Origin: Pseudidiomarina taiwanensis
GTDB lineage: Bacteria > Pseudomonadota > Gammaproteobacteria > Enterobacterales > Alteromonadaceae
DNA length: 64,000 bases
Assembly: GCF_003987435.1 (NCBI RefSeq)
Contig: NZ_PIQG01000001.1
Coordinates: 1-64,000 of the forward strand
Direction of reading: 5' to 3'
The first letter of the stretch is position 1; every line of letters starts with the position of its first letter. A model generated the notes under the pieces. The model saw only the letters and a program-made list of their open reading frames with translations, did not search any database and was not told the DNA's origin. This document shows positions 15,751 to 24,842 of this stretch, piece by piece. Both the position numbers and the translations under genes were made by a program.

Positions 15751-17790
15751 ATGACGGCTCTTTATCGGGGCATAATGACGCTGGCTGTGCCGCTCGCGCG
15801 GGGATACTTTTGGTGGCGAGGGCGCAAAGCCAGCGCCTATCGCGAGCGCTGGTCTGAGCGCGTAGGGCGCGGGGATTATCCGCCACAGAGCCGAGATGGC
15901 ATTCTCATTCATTGTGTTTCGGTGGGGGAGACGGTTGCCGCGCGAGCTTTGATTGAGCAGGTCATCGCGACCTATCCAAGCTTACCTATCACCTTGACCT
16001 CAATGACGCCAACAGCGGATAACCTCGCCCGCAAGATGTTCGGTGATAAAGTCATGTATCGGTACTTGCCGGTTGATCAGAATCACGCAGTTAAGCGGTT
16101 TATTGATGCGCTTCAACCGCGAGCAATTTTAATTCTAGAAACCGAGTTATGGCCAAATTTGTTGGCTTACGCTCAGCACCGTGATATCCCGGTTATATTG
16201 CTCAATGCCCGATTATCTGAGCGCTCTGCACGTGGCTATCAGCGGTGGGGCAAACTGATTGGTCCCGTTTGGCAGCGCCTAAGTTTCGTAGCCACTCAGG
16301 ATCAAGCTACTCTTGAGCGCATGCAAGCCTTGGGTTTAGCTAAAAATGCTGGAGCTGTGCTCGGTAACCTTAAATTAGATGCTCAAGTCCCCGACTTAAT
16401 TCAACAACAAGGGTTGAATCTTCGCCAACAGCAAAACCGTTTTATCTGGGTTGCAGCGAGCACTCACGCGGGCGAAGACGAACTTATTCTGGCAGCTCAT
16501 AAGCAATTACTTCAGCAACGCCCTGGGAGTTTATTGATTATTGTCCCGCGTCATCCCGAGCGCTTTGAGGCGGTATATGAGCTCGCTCAAGCTACACAAT
16601 TACGGGTGCAACGGCGCTCTCAACACGAGCAATTAGATACTGATACCGATATTCTAGTCGGTGACACTATGGGTGAACTGTTGCTGTGGTATGCAGCTGC
16701 AGATGTCGCCTTTATCGGGGGGAGTTTGATTGAGCGTGGCGGTCATAATCCACTTGAAGCGATTGCGGCAAATACAGCTGTTTTGTCTGGACCACATGTT
16801 TTTAATTTTGAAACCCTTTATCAGCGACTCGATGCCGTTCAGAGCGTAAGTTGGGTGACCGATGCTGACACACTTAGTCAGGCTTTAGGTCGTTTTGAGC
16901 CTACCCAGGCACAGCAATCAGTACAGCGCGCTAGAGAGGAATTCGCGCAAGATTATGGCGCGACGCAGCGGATGTTCGAGTTAGTTCAAAACTATCTCCC
17001 GGTGCCGAAAAATGAACCGCACAATGTTCCGCTAAGGACAATGAAAATGATTAAGACGACTGAACTTTCAACGAGCCATCAGATTTGGTTTGATAGTGAT
17101 TTTTTCTCCGAGTTATCAGCCGAACAGTTTAAGCCCGAATATTGGCAACAGCACGACGCAGTTGTCGGGGCAGCAACCGGCAGAGCAAAAGCATTTTTTA
17201 TTCAACATGGCCCGCATCAGATTTTGTTGCGCCATTATTATCGAGGTGGCTTAGTCGGTAAATTCAATACCGACCGGTTCAAGCGCGAGCCCATTGTCCA
17301 TAGTCGTGCGATGGCGGAGTTCGCCTTATTGTTGAAGTTGCGTGAACTCGAGCTGCCTGTGCCACGACCTGTAGCTGCGCACTTTGAAGCAGCACCGGTA
17401 TGGGGGTATCGTGCCGATATTATGGTTGAGGTGATCCCAGGTGCTGTCGATATTTTTAAACGCTTAAGCGAGGCAAAGATTGAAGCTCCTGAGTGGCAAA
17501 AGCTCGGTATAGCAATTGCCGAATTGCATAAAGCAGGCGTCTACCATTCAGATTTAAACTGTCATAACTTGATGTTGGATCAAGCAGGCAAAGCTTGGAT
17601 TGTCGATTTTGATAAATGCGGATTTAAGGCTGAGGGTGATTGGCGTGAGAAGAATTTAGAGCGGCTGTTACGATCGTTCCGCAAAGAAAATGAAAAAGCC
17701 AGTGCCAAGGCACTGACTTTTGCGTGGGATGAGGAGTGCGATTGGCCACTCCTAGTTGAAGCCTATCGCAGCCATATTAAGGCTGGTTAA
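15751..17790 (+). CDS. waaA-kdkA: Fused Kdo transferase WaaA - Kdo kinase KdkA
   Basis: One 679-codon frame holds two enzymes. Residues 1 to about 427 are WaaA, which transfers Kdo from CMP-Kdo to lipid IVA at the inner membrane. It has an N-terminal membrane anchor, SVGE (57-60, proposed catalytic Glu), ETELWPNL, LNARLSERS, and the GGSLIERGGHNPLEA donor loop. Residues 433-679 are KdkA, the kinase that puts a 4-phosphate on Kdo: HSDLNCHN (599-606) is the catalytic loop and DFD (619-621) the metal site. Each half has the normal length of the separate enzyme. In Haemophilus, KdkA goes with a WaaA that adds a single Kdo, so a mono-Kdo, phosphorylated inner core is inferred here. The stop overlaps the convergent proA stop. 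Confidence 0.93.
   Translation: MTALYRGIMTLAVPLARGYFWWRGRKASAYRERWSERVGRGDYPPQSRDGILIHCVSVGETVAARALIEQVIATYPSLPITLTSMTPTADNLARKMFGDKVMYRYLPVDQNHAVKRFIDALQPRAILILETELWPNLLAYAQHRDIPVILLNARLSERSARGYQRWGKLIGPVWQRLSFVATQDQATLERMQALGLAKNAGAVLGNLKLDAQVPDLIQQQGLNLRQQQNRFIWVAASTHAGEDELILAAHKQLLQQRPGSLLIIVPRHPERFEAVYELAQATQLRVQRRSQHEQLDTDTDILVGDTMGELLLWYAAADVAFIGGSLIERGGHNPLEAIAANTAVLSGPHVFNFETLYQRLDAVQSVSWVTDADTLSQALGRFEPTQAQQSVQRAREEFAQDYGATQRMFELVQNYLPVPKNEPHNVPLRTMKMIKTTELSTSHQIWFDSDFFSELSAEQFKPEYWQQHDAVVGAATGRAKAFFIQHGPHQILLRHYYRGGLVGKFNTDRFKREPIVHSRAMAEFALLLKLRELELPVPRPVAAHFEAAPVWGYRADIMVEVIPGAVDIFKRLSEAKIEAPEWQKLGIAIAELHKAGVYHSDLNCHNLMLDQAGKAWIVDFDKCGFKAEGDWREKNLERLLRSFRKENEKASAKALTFAWDEECDWPLLVEAYRSHIKAG
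17034..17049 (+). promoter_or_regulatory. Internal ribosome binding site and possible separate start of kdkA
   Basis: AAGGA (17034-17038) lies 8 nt before an in-frame ATG (17047-17049) at the exact WaaA/KdkA boundary. An out-of-frame TAA (17033-17035) overlaps it. This is the layout expected for a kdkA gene that once started here, so KdkA may still also be made alone. Confidence 0.5.
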
Positions 17791-19040
17791 GCTCGAGTTT
17801 GGCCGGTACCAGTGACCACAAACTTCTCTGTTGTGAGCGCTTGCAACCCCATCGGACCATAAGCGTGTAGCTTGCTGGTCGAGATACCAATTTCGGCGCC
17901 TAGCCCAAGTTGGCCACCATCACTAAAGCGTGATGAGGCATTGGCCATGGTTACCGCCGAATCAACTTCGCGAATAAAGCGCTCAGCTGTTGCTTTATTT
18001 TCGGTCGCAATCACTTCGGTATGGCCACTGCCAAACTGATCAATATGCTGTAGTGCGTGATCAAAGTCTGCAACTGTGCGTACCGCAAGTTCTAGAGCGA
18101 GATATTCTTCGCCAAACGCATCATCAGCAATAATGTCTGGCTTGTCGAAGAAGCGAGCTGATGCTTGGTCAGCATGAATTTTGACGTCTTTTTCTGCTAA
18201 TGCAGCAGCGGCCAACGGTAAAAATTTATCAGCAATATCTTGGTGAACCAGCAAGCCTTCAAGTGCATTACAGACTCCGGTTCGCTGGGTCTTACCATTG
18301 AGCAATAAATTAAGCGCTGTCTCAAGATTTGCATCTTTATCGACGTATAAGTGACAGACCCCTTTGTAGTGTTGAATGACAGGGATTTTGCTGTTGTCAC
18401 TCACAAAGTGAATCAGGCCTTCGCCGCCGCGTGGAATCACTAAATCGATATAGTCTTTCTGCTGCATCAGGTCGAGCAATAAATTGCGATCAGGCGTTGG
18501 AACGACTGTGATCACATCTGCGGGTAAATCGCTATCGATTAGCGCCTGATGAAGAGCCGCAGCAATGGCTTTACTTGATTCAATGGCTTCGCGACCGCAG
18601 CGCAGAATAATCGCATTACCTGATTTGAAGCACAAGGCACCGGCATCAGCGGTGACGTTTGGACGCGCTTCATAGATCATGCAAATAACGCCTAAAGGAA
18701 TCCGCATTTTATCCACTTGCAGCCCATTCGGACGTGTCGTAAGCGGATAACGTTCGCCGACTGGATCGTCGAGTTCAATAATTTCCTCGATAGCTGTTGC
18801 CATGTCTTCGATACGCGCCTCATCTAGCGCGAGGCGATCGAGCATTGCTGCTGCTAAGCCTTTCTCTTGCCCGGCAGTTAAGTCGGTTTGATTGACTGCG
18901 ATAATTTCATCTGTAGCCGCACGCAAGGCGTTTGCCATGCGTTCTAACACAGTATTTTTTTCTGCTGTCGTTAAGTTCGCGACCGCTTTTGCTGCGGTTG
19001 CTGCGCGTTTTGCAATCTGCTCTGCAGATTCGGTACTCAT
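17787..19040 (-). CDS. proA: Gamma-glutamyl phosphate reductase ProA
   Basis: ProA reduces gamma-glutamyl phosphate with NADPH to glutamate semialdehyde, the second step of proline synthesis. The 417-aa protein has the length of E. coli ProA (417). It has the ALDH-like fold, with MIYEARPNVTADAG, the nucleotide-binding LRCGREAI, VIPRGGEGLI, and the nucleophile Cys257 in QRTGVCNALEGLLVH. The start overlaps the end of proB by 4 nt (ATGA), giving coupled translation. Its stop codon shares TTA with the convergent kdkA stop (4-nt overlap). Confidence 0.97.
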   Translation of the reverse strand: MSTESAEQIAKRAATAAKAVANLTTAEKNTVLERMANALRAATDEIIAVNQTDLTAGQEKGLAAAMLDRLALDEARIEDMATAIEEIIELDDPVGERYPLTTRPNGLQVDKMRIPLGVICMIYEARPNVTADAGALCFKSGNAIILRCGREAIESSKAIAAALHQALIDSDLPADVITVVPTPDRNLLLDLMQQKDYIDLVIPRGGEGLIHFVSDNSKIPVIQHYKGVCHLYVDKDANLETALNLLLNGKTQRTGVCNALEGLLVHQDIADKFLPLAAAALAEKDVKIHADQASARFFDKPDIIADDAFGEEYLALELAVRTVADFDHALQHIDQFGSGHTEVIATENKATAERFIREVDSAVTMANASSRFSDGGQLGLGAEIGISTSKLHAYGPMGLQALTTEKFVVTGTGQTRA

Positions 19041-20149
19041 GCATCCTCCAATGTGGTTAAATCTTGACTCTCAATCACTTGAGTTTTCGGCGTGTAACCG
19101 AACTGTTCGGCAATAAGACTGGCGTCTTGCCCTTTCAAGTGCAGCAACTCATGTGAGCTGTATTGAGAAATTCCTTTACCAATCGCGTCGTGAGTTTCTT
19201 GACTGCGAATCAGAACTGCGTCGCCACGATTAAAATCACCGGCAATATCGACAATTTCGAGGGTACTTAAACCATCGCCTTCGCGAATAGCGTGCGCGGC
19301 ATCTTGGTCGACAAAAACTTCCCCTTTAGAAATCAAGGTATGACGTAGCCAATGTGTTTTGTTGTTCATAGGCTCAGGCTTACCTTTAAATAACGTACCT
19401 GGGTTGAAGCCTTGTAACAGTTGTTCGAAGGTTTCGCCTTTGCGGCCATTGACGATGTAGGTATCGATACCATGCGAAGTTGCCTTCTCGGCAGCTTCTA
19501 TTTTGGTTCGCATTCCGCCCGTTGCGATGGCATTGGTTGTGCCTCCGGCTAAGGCAAAAATCTCTGGAGTAATATCCTCGACCACCTCGATCTTTTCAGC
19601 ATCTGGTTTTACCCGAGGGTCGGCATCATACAAGCCATCAATGTCTGAACAAATGAACAGCGCATCGGCATGAACAACGGTCGCAACCATTGCTGCAAGG
19701 TTGTCATTATCACCGACTTTTAATTCGTCTGTTGCGAGCGCATCGTTTTCGTTCACTATGGGTAAGACATCGTGCTCAAGCAGGGTATAAATCGTATCTC
19801 GAACAGAGATATAGCGTTTACGGTTACGCAAATCACCATGGGTCATCAGTACCTGCGCACAAGGGAAGTCAAAAAACCGCGACCAGTTCGCCATCATGTC
19901 GTTTTGACCAACTGCTGCCATTGCTTTTTTGACTGTAACTGGCAATGAGTCTCCATCATATTCGATGTGTTTGCGCCCAGCAGCTGCGCTGCCTGACGAA
20001 ACGAGGACAATTTCTTGGCCGCGCTCGTGACACTCAATAATAAAGCGCGCAATCGCAAGCAAATACTTAGAACTCGTACCTTGTGCATCGGGAGCGATGA
20101 GTGCGCTCCCGACTTTTAAGACTGCTCGACGCCATGTAGGCATTTGCAT
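19037..20149 (-). CDS. proB: Glutamate 5-kinase ProB
   Basis: ProB phosphorylates glutamate with ATP, the committed and usually proline-inhibited step of proline synthesis. The 370-aa protein has the amino-acid kinase domain (about 1-260: VLKVGSALI, VSSGSAAAGRK, NENDALATDELKVGDNDNLAA, GGMRTKIEAAEKA) and a C-terminal PUA domain (about 280-360), as in E. coli. AAGGAG lies 11 nt upstream of the first ATG. It forms the proBA operon. Proline is also a compatible solute, so this operon may respond to salt, but no operator is recognisable upstream. Confidence 0.97.
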   Translation of the reverse strand: MQMPTWRRAVLKVGSALIAPDAQGTSSKYLLAIARFIIECHERGQEIVLVSSGSAAAGRKHIEYDGDSLPVTVKKAMAAVGQNDMMANWSRFFDFPCAQVLMTHGDLRNRKRYISVRDTIYTLLEHDVLPIVNENDALATDELKVGDNDNLAAMVATVVHADALFICSDIDGLYDADPRVKPDAEKIEVVEDITPEIFALAGGTTNAIATGGMRTKIEAAEKATSHGIDTYIVNGRKGETFEQLLQGFNPGTLFKGKPEPMNNKTHWLRHTLISKGEVFVDQDAAHAIREGDGLSTLEIVDIAGDFNRGDAVLIRSQETHDAIGKGISQYSSHELLHLKGQDASLIAEQFGYTPKTQVIESQDLTTLEDA

Positions 20150-20303
20150 AACCGTTAAATCTCCTTACTGAAAAATTGTTCGTACTCTAACATATTTTGC
20201 CGTTCTAGGCGAGTTTGCAGGTATCAATAAAGGTTATGGTAGGTATTGATTGTAATAATCTGTATAAATACCCTTCTAGGATGAATAAATACCCAGATAA
20301 AAA

Positions 20304-20330
20304 CAAAAAAAGCCTCCAGAAGGAGGCTTT
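20304..20330 (-). terminator. Rho-independent terminator after yggX
   Basis: AAAGCCTCC / GGAGGCTTT (20309-20317 with 20322-20330), a 9-bp stem with the loop AGAA. Read leftward it is followed by a T-run. It closes the mutY-yggX transcript. Confidence 0.92.
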
Positions 20331-20358
20331 AAGTGCGGCAACACTCAGTTTGTGTTGG

Positions 20359-20631
20359 TTAGGATGAAGGAGGCTGATACCCTTCGATCTCAATTTCTTT
20401 TCCTTCGAATAAGAAATCGACCATGGCTTGCTCGAGAAAAGCGCGCGCTTCTGGATCCATCAGGTTGAGACGCTTTTCGTTGATCAGCATGGTCTGCTTT
20501 TTCTGCCATTCAGCCCAAGCTTGCTTCGAAATATTCTCGAAAATTCGCTGACCGAGCTCGCCGGGATAGAGTTGAAAATCCAGGCCTTCAGCTTCTTCTT
20601 TTAGATATTGACAGTATACGGTACGGCTCAT
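20359..20631 (-). CDS. yggX: Probable Fe(2+)-trafficking protein YggX
   Basis: A 90-aa small acidic protein, the usual length of the family. The family signature [19 protein letters not shown] at the N terminus includes the conserved Cys7. Then come [22 protein letters not shown] and [16 protein letters not shown]. YggX protects iron-sulphur enzymes from oxidative damage and is linked to iron handling. The reading frame stays open upstream, but the family start is the ATG at 20631 with an AGAGAG site. It follows mutY by 34 nt. MutY carries an iron-sulphur cluster, and this gene pair is conserved in gammaproteobacteria. Confidence 0.95.
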   Translation of the reverse strand: MSRTVYCQYLKEEAEGLDFQLYPGELGQRIFENISKQAWAEWQKKQTMLINEKRLNLMDPEARAFLEQAMVDFLFEGKEIEIEGYQPPSS

Positions 20632-20665
20632 ATCGCTCTCTCTGCTATCAGTTTGATGGGCTATT

Positions 20666-21676
20666 CTAATTGTTGTCCGCGGGCTTAAGCAAATGCTGTT
20701 CGATGAATTTACGGATAGGGGCTGGCATACCGATGTCTTGTAGCTGGTCGATCGCGAAGCGTTTAGTGAGGTTGTTTGTCTTAAACTCTGCGCCTTGGTA
20801 GACCACAGCATCTAACTTGTAGTGAGAAAAGGTATGCTTAAAACGTCCAAGAACAGGCGCTTCTGTATCTTCGTCAACAAGTTCTGGAAGCGCCCACAAG
20901 CGCGGCCAAATCGTATCTGCTGGGCGCTGTTCTAGCACAATACCTGCATCACTTTTGTTGAGCACAAAATATCCTGAACGTGTTGGTAGTGGGGATTTTT
21001 TAAATCGTTGCGGAAACTCATTCACAGTATTATGGCTAAATGCCTTGCACTTTAACTGTAACGGGCATTCCTGACATCTAGGCTGGCGCGGAGTGCAGAT
21101 GGTTGCCCCTAGATCAAGTAAGCCCTGGGCAAATTGTCGGTTGTTGGTGGTCGGGGTGTAGCGCTCGACTAACTCCCATAATTCCCGATGGCGGGCGCCT
21201 GTATTAAGGTTCCCCTCAAGTTCAAACAGGCGCGCAAATAGTCGCTTCACATTTCCATCAACAATTGTTCCTGGCTCGTTGTAGGCAAACGCAGTTATTG
21301 CACCGGCAGTGTACGGGCCAACTCCGGGTACCTCGCGTAGTTCGGCTGGAGTTTTGGGGATTTCGCCAGCTAGTTCATGAACCACATATTTTGCGGTCTT
21401 ATGAAGATTTCTCGCTCGGGAATAGTAACCGAGTCCTTGCCAACAGCTCATCACATCATCTTCAGCTGCAGCTGCTAAGCTGGCAATGTCCGGGAAACGC
21501 GCGAGCCAGCGCTGGAAATACGGGATCACGGTTTTGACCTGAGTTTGTTGCAACATAATTTCACTGACCAGCACTTTATAGGGCGTTATATGCTGCTGCC
21601 AGGGCAAATCATGGCGTCCATATTGCGCCTGCCAATTTAAAACAACCTCTTGAAAATATTCAGGTTTCAACATCAT
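20666..21676 (-). CDS. mutY: Adenine DNA glycosylase MutY
   Basis: MutY removes adenine mispaired with 8-oxoguanine or guanine. The protein (about 336 aa) shows [21 protein letters not shown] near the N terminus, the helix-hairpin-helix [13 protein letters not shown] with the catalytic Asp in IVDGNVKRL, and the [4Fe-4S] loop C-x6-C-x2-C-x5-C ([17 protein letters not shown]). The C-terminal NUDIX-like domain that recognises 8-oxoG is present. The frame is open further upstream, but homology begins at MLKPEYF. Two adjacent ATGs (21676 and 21673) are candidates and neither has a clear ribosome site. It is divergent from the OmpA-family gene and cotranscribed with yggX. Confidence 0.95.
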   Translation of the reverse strand: MMLKPEYFQEVVLNWQAQYGRHDLPWQQHITPYKVLVSEIMLQQTQVKTVIPYFQRWLARFPDIASLAAAAEDDVMSCWQGLGYYSRARNLHKTAKYVVHELAGEIPKTPAELREVPGVGPYTAGAITAFAYNEPGTIVDGNVKRLFARLFELEGNLNTGARHRELWELVERYTPTTNNRQFAQGLLDLGATICTPRQPRCQECPLQLKCKAFSHNTVNEFPQRFKKSPLPTRSGYFVLNKSDAGIVLEQRPADTIWPRLWALPELVDEDTEAPVLGRFKHTFSHYKLDAVVYQGAEFKTNNLTKRFAIDQLQDIGMPAPIRKFIEQHLLKPADNN

Positions 21677-21741
21677 AAAAGGAAGCCATGCAAAGCTTGT
21701 GTAAAGATTAAATTTACAAAGCAAATGAAAGTAATTTGTTC

Positions 21742-21747
21742 TATAAT
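21742..21747 (+). promoter_or_regulatory. Candidate -10 box of the OmpA-family gene
   Basis: A perfect TATAAT lies 50 nt before the porin start codon, giving an untranslated leader of about 40 nt. No good -35 box is seen at 16-18 nt (TTACAA at 21714 is 22 nt away), so activation may need another factor. Confidence 0.4.
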
Positions 21748-21796
21748 AGTAGTGGATTTTAAATTGGTGATTGAGAAATACAACAGGGAGACTCTC

Positions 21797-22882
21797 ATGA
21801 AACATTCAAAGGTCATTTCATCTGCTATTTTAGCATCGCTTCTCGCAGCACCTTCTATAGCGTCTGCGCAGGACAATGAGAGTGCAGTTGAAAAGTTTTA
21901 TGTTGGACCTCGAATTGGTCTATATGGGACTGACTCAGAACGTTTAGGTCTAGATGGGACGCAAGTCGTTAGCTTTGCCGGTGGTTTGGATAGCATCTTT
22001 GGTGGTGTTGAAGTTGGATTTAACTTCACTCCTGAGTGGGGTTATCGAGCTTATTATGATTACCTGAATGGTGATACACAACAATCAGGCAGTGTAGACG
22101 GTCGTATTTTTGGATTCGATGTGCTCTACAACTTTAACCAAAATATTTATGCGGGTGTGGGCTTAAATCAAACGAAACTTGGTGAAATTAATAACCGTTT
22201 TGTACGCGTAAGTGCGGGTTATAAGGATTTTGTTGCTGATAATTTAGCTTTTACTGTTGAAGGTGCGGTTCAGCAAAATGATGGGAACTTGACCGAATTT
22301 ATGGTTTTGACCACGTTGCGTTATTACTTCGGCTTTAGTGAGTCGACTGCCTCAACCTACGAATCAGCAGCACCGGCAGAGCCTGCACCAGCGCCTACTC
22401 CAGTAGTCGTTGCCGATACTGATGGTGATGGGGTTCGTGATGACCGTGACCAGTGTGCAGATACCCCGATGGGCCATAAGGTTGATAGTAGCGGTTGTAC
22501 ACTCTATGCAGAGCGTGAAATTACCCGCGAGCTGCTGGTTATTTTCCCACTCAATTCATCGTGGATTCCGGCTGACCAAAAAGCAGATATCGCAGATACA
22601 GCTGAGTTTATGAAAGAGCATCCACAACTTAACGTCACCATTGAAGGGCACACTGATTCAAGTGGTGAGGAAAAATATAATCAATGGTTATCTGAACGTC
22701 GTGCCAAGGCGGTGAGTGATAGCTTGGTGAATAATTTCGGGATTGCAGCAAGTCGTGTGACGACTATCGGTTACGGTGAGAGCCGACCTAAAGTTGCCAA
22801 TGACTCTGCGGAAAATCGTGCGATGAACCGCCGTATCGAAGCGAAACTTTCAGTAACAGAGCGCGTTCCAGTCCAAGACTAA
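21797..22882 (+). CDS. OmpA-family outer membrane protein
   Basis: A 361-aa outer membrane protein. It has a signal peptide (MKHSKVISSAILASLLAAPS, cut after SIASA), an N-terminal beta-barrel domain (about 25-185, alternating aromatic strands such as WGYRAYYDYLNGD and LRYYFGF), and a short Ala/Pro hinge (PAEPAPAPTP). A thrombospondin type 3 calcium repeat follows (DTDGDGVRDDRDQC), then a C-terminal OmpA domain that binds peptidoglycan (VTIEGHTDSSG, NQWLSERRAKAV, GYGESRP, NRRIEAKL). GGGAG precedes the ATG at 21797 by about 8 nt, and an earlier in-frame start has no support. It ties the outer membrane to the cell wall. It is a single-gene transcript with its own terminator. Confidence 0.93.
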   Translation: MKHSKVISSAILASLLAAPSIASAQDNESAVEKFYVGPRIGLYGTDSERLGLDGTQVVSFAGGLDSIFGGVEVGFNFTPEWGYRAYYDYLNGDTQQSGSVDGRIFGFDVLYNFNQNIYAGVGLNQTKLGEINNRFVRVSAGYKDFVADNLAFTVEGAVQQNDGNLTEFMVLTTLRYYFGFSESTASTYESAAPAEPAPAPTPVVVADTDGDGVRDDRDQCADTPMGHKVDSSGCTLYAEREITRELLVIFPLNSSWIPADQKADIADTAEFMKEHPQLNVTIEGHTDSSGEEKYNQWLSERRAKAVSDSLVNNFGIAASRVTTIGYGESRPKVANDSAENRAMNRRIEAKLSVTERVPVQD

Positions 22883-22902
22883 GCTCAGTTACGAATAAGA
22901 AT

Positions 22903-22937
22903 AAGGCGTAACAAACTTGCGTTTGTTGCGCCTTTTT
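22903..22937 (+). terminator. Rho-independent terminator after the OmpA-family gene
   Basis: A 14-bp stem (22903-22916 with 22921-22934, one wobble), loop TTGC, then T-run. A strong terminator fits a highly expressed porin gene. Confidence 0.93.
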
Positions 22938-22983
22938 GCATAATGGCGTCCGATTTCTATTCAAACCTGCTTAAAGGATGACA

Positions 22984-23703
22984 ATGACCAGTAAAGATAA
23001 CCTTGAGAATGCGCTGTCTGAGGGAAAGTACATCCGCCGTATTCGGAGTTTCGTAAAACGCGAAGGCCGTCTCACCAAGGGGCAGGCTGGCGCTATCGAG
23101 CGTAACTGGGATTCAATGGGGCTAGTGCACCAAACTGCGCCATATGACTTTGATCAGATTTTTGGGCGTGAAGCTGAAACGGTCCTAGAAATTGGTTTTG
23201 GCATGGGGCATTCACTGGTGACCATGGCTAAGGCCGCTCCTGAGAAGAACTTTATTGGGGTTGAGGTGCATCGGCCTGGGGTTGGCGCATGCATGCTTGA
23301 AGCGGAGCAACAGAGCGTTAGCAATTTACGTGTGATCGAGCATGATGCAGTCGAGATATTAACGGACTCTATTGCTCCAGCGAGCCTGTCTTGCGTACAA
23401 ATATTTTTTCCAGACCCATGGCATAAAAAGCGTCATCATAAACGCCGTTTGATTCAGCCTGAATTCATTCAGTTATTGCGCGATAAGCTCAAGTTGGGTG
23501 GAGTGATTCATCTGGCTACCGATTGGGAAAACTATGCTGAGCATATGCTCGGGGTGCTGCAAGCTGCGCCGGGATTCGAGAACTGTGCGGCGGATAATGG
23601 TTATATCCCGCGTCCAGATAATCGTCCATTGACCAAGTTTGAACAGCGCGGTGAACGCCTCGGCCATGGTGTTTGGGACCTGCAGTTTAAACGCACCAGC
23701 TAG
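22984..23703 (+). CDS. trmB: tRNA (guanine(46)-N7)-methyltransferase TrmB
   Basis: TrmB methylates G46 in the variable loop of tRNAs with S-adenosylmethionine. The protein (239 aa, E. coli 239) shows the SAM motif [26 protein letters not shown], the family signature [17 protein letters not shown], and a C-terminal [17 protein letters not shown]. The start at 22984 is favoured because AAAGG lies 6 nt before it; an ATG two codons earlier overlaps that site. The stop shares CTAG with the convergent hemW stop (4-nt overlap). Confidence 0.96.
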   Translation: MTSKDNLENALSEGKYIRRIRSFVKREGRLTKGQAGAIERNWDSMGLVHQTAPYDFDQIFGREAETVLEIGFGMGHSLVTMAKAAPEKNFIGVEVHRPGVGACMLEAEQQSVSNLRVIEHDAVEILTDSIAPASLSCVQIFFPDPWHKKRHHKRRLIQPEFIQLLRDKLKLGGVIHLATDWENYAEHMLGVLQAAPGFENCAADNGYIPRPDNRPLTKFEQRGERLGHGVWDLQFKRTS

Positions 23704-24839
23704 AGTAATTGGTCGAGAATGGTGTTTAAAAATAGATAGCCTTTTTCGCTAACACGCCATTCTTGTGCCGTTGATTCGATTAAATTAGTTGCAATACTGG
23801 CAGCTAAGGCTTCATCAGCACGGGCTCGCGGTAGCCCCGTTCGTTGTTCGAATAACTGCTTCGCAATCGGCTGGCGCAGGCGCAGTGTATTTAGAAAAAA
23901 CTCAAAGATCATCTCATCTGTATCGATTTGCCATTGGCGATAACGCAGCGGTTTGGTCAAATCCAAGTAACCGCGCGGATGCTTTATCTTTTCACAACGA
24001 ATCAGACGCTGTTCGTCGGCAAGTGTGATCTTGCTGTGAGCGCCGCAGCCGATGCCAAGATAATCACCGAATTGCCAGTAATTCTGGTTGTGAACACTTT
24101 TATGGTCAGGCTTTGCATAAGCGCTCACCTCGTATTGTTGGTACCCAGCAGCCAAGAGTTTGGCGTGTCCATGTTCTTGGATCGACCATAAGAGTTCATC
24201 TTCAGGGAGTTGCGGTGGGCGACTCGCAAACTGAGTGTTGGGCTCAATGGTGAGTTGATACCAGGAAATATGAGGCGGCTGGAGAGCAATCGCTTGATCC
24301 AGGTCGGCCATAGCTTGGGATAAACTTTGCTCCGGCAAGCCATGCATTAAATCAAGGTTGAAGCTCACTAAACCAAGCTCTTGCAGATGTTTAGCAGCTT
24401 GTCCTGCTTGGTCTGGATTATGAATGCGACCCAGTCGTTCGAGGTGCGCTGCATTAAAACTTTGCACCCCAAGTGATATCCGATTTACCCCAACCCGTTG
24501 ATAATCCGAAAAACGTGCCGCCTCAAATGTACCCGGATTTGCCTCCAGCGTGATTTCACAATTTGGGTGCAAGTTACAGAGAGCTTTAATGCCATCAAGT
24601 AGCTCGCCAATTGCAGCAGCGGAGAACAAGCTCGGAGTCCCACCACCAATGAAAATACTCTCAAGGGGGCGTCCTTGTGCCCAACTCAAGTCGGCGCGCA
24701 AATCATCAAGTAAGCGCGCTACGTACTCTTGTTCTGGCAGGGCAGCCTTTTGCGCATGAGAGTTGAAGTCACAGTAGGGACACTTTTGAATGCACCAAGG
24801 AATGTGCACATAAAGTGAAAGTGGTGGGAGTGTCAGCAT
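23700..24839 (-). CDS. hemW: Heme chaperone HemW (radical SAM, HemN-like)
   Basis: A 379-aa radical SAM protein. [19 protein letters not shown] carries the [4Fe-4S] CxxxCxxC motif (Cys16, Cys20, Cys23). GGGTPSLF and LEANPGT are further radical SAM signatures, and the HemN_C domain follows. HemW binds heme and inserts it into respiratory proteins. It is often misnamed oxygen-independent coproporphyrinogen oxidase, but the CxxxCxxC without the further HemN-specific Cys fits HemW. It is the last gene of the yggS-proC-yggT-DUF4426-rdgB-hemW operon, 3 nt after rdgB. Confidence 0.94.
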   Translation of the reverse strand: MLTLPPLSLYVHIPWCIQKCPYCDFNSHAQKAALPEQEYVARLLDDLRADLSWAQGRPLESIFIGGGTPSLFSAAAIGELLDGIKALCNLHPNCEITLEANPGTFEAARFSDYQRVGVNRISLGVQSFNAAHLERLGRIHNPDQAGQAAKHLQELGLVSFNLDLMHGLPEQSLSQAMADLDQAIALQPPHISWYQLTIEPNTQFASRPPQLPEDELLWSIQEHGHAKLLAAGYQQYEVSAYAKPDHKSVHNQNYWQFGDYLGIGCGAHSKITLADEQRLIRCEKIKHPRGYLDLTKPLRYRQWQIDTDEMIFEFFLNTLRLRQPIAKQLFEQRTGLPRARADEALAASIATNLIESTAQEWRVSEKGYLFLNTILDQLL

Positions 24840-24842
24840 AGT

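Noticed and set aside
20150-20303. Small RNA or riboswitch upstream of proB
   Set aside because: The stretch has a short repeated ATAAATACCC but no convincing stem series or paired promoter and terminator for an RNA gene.
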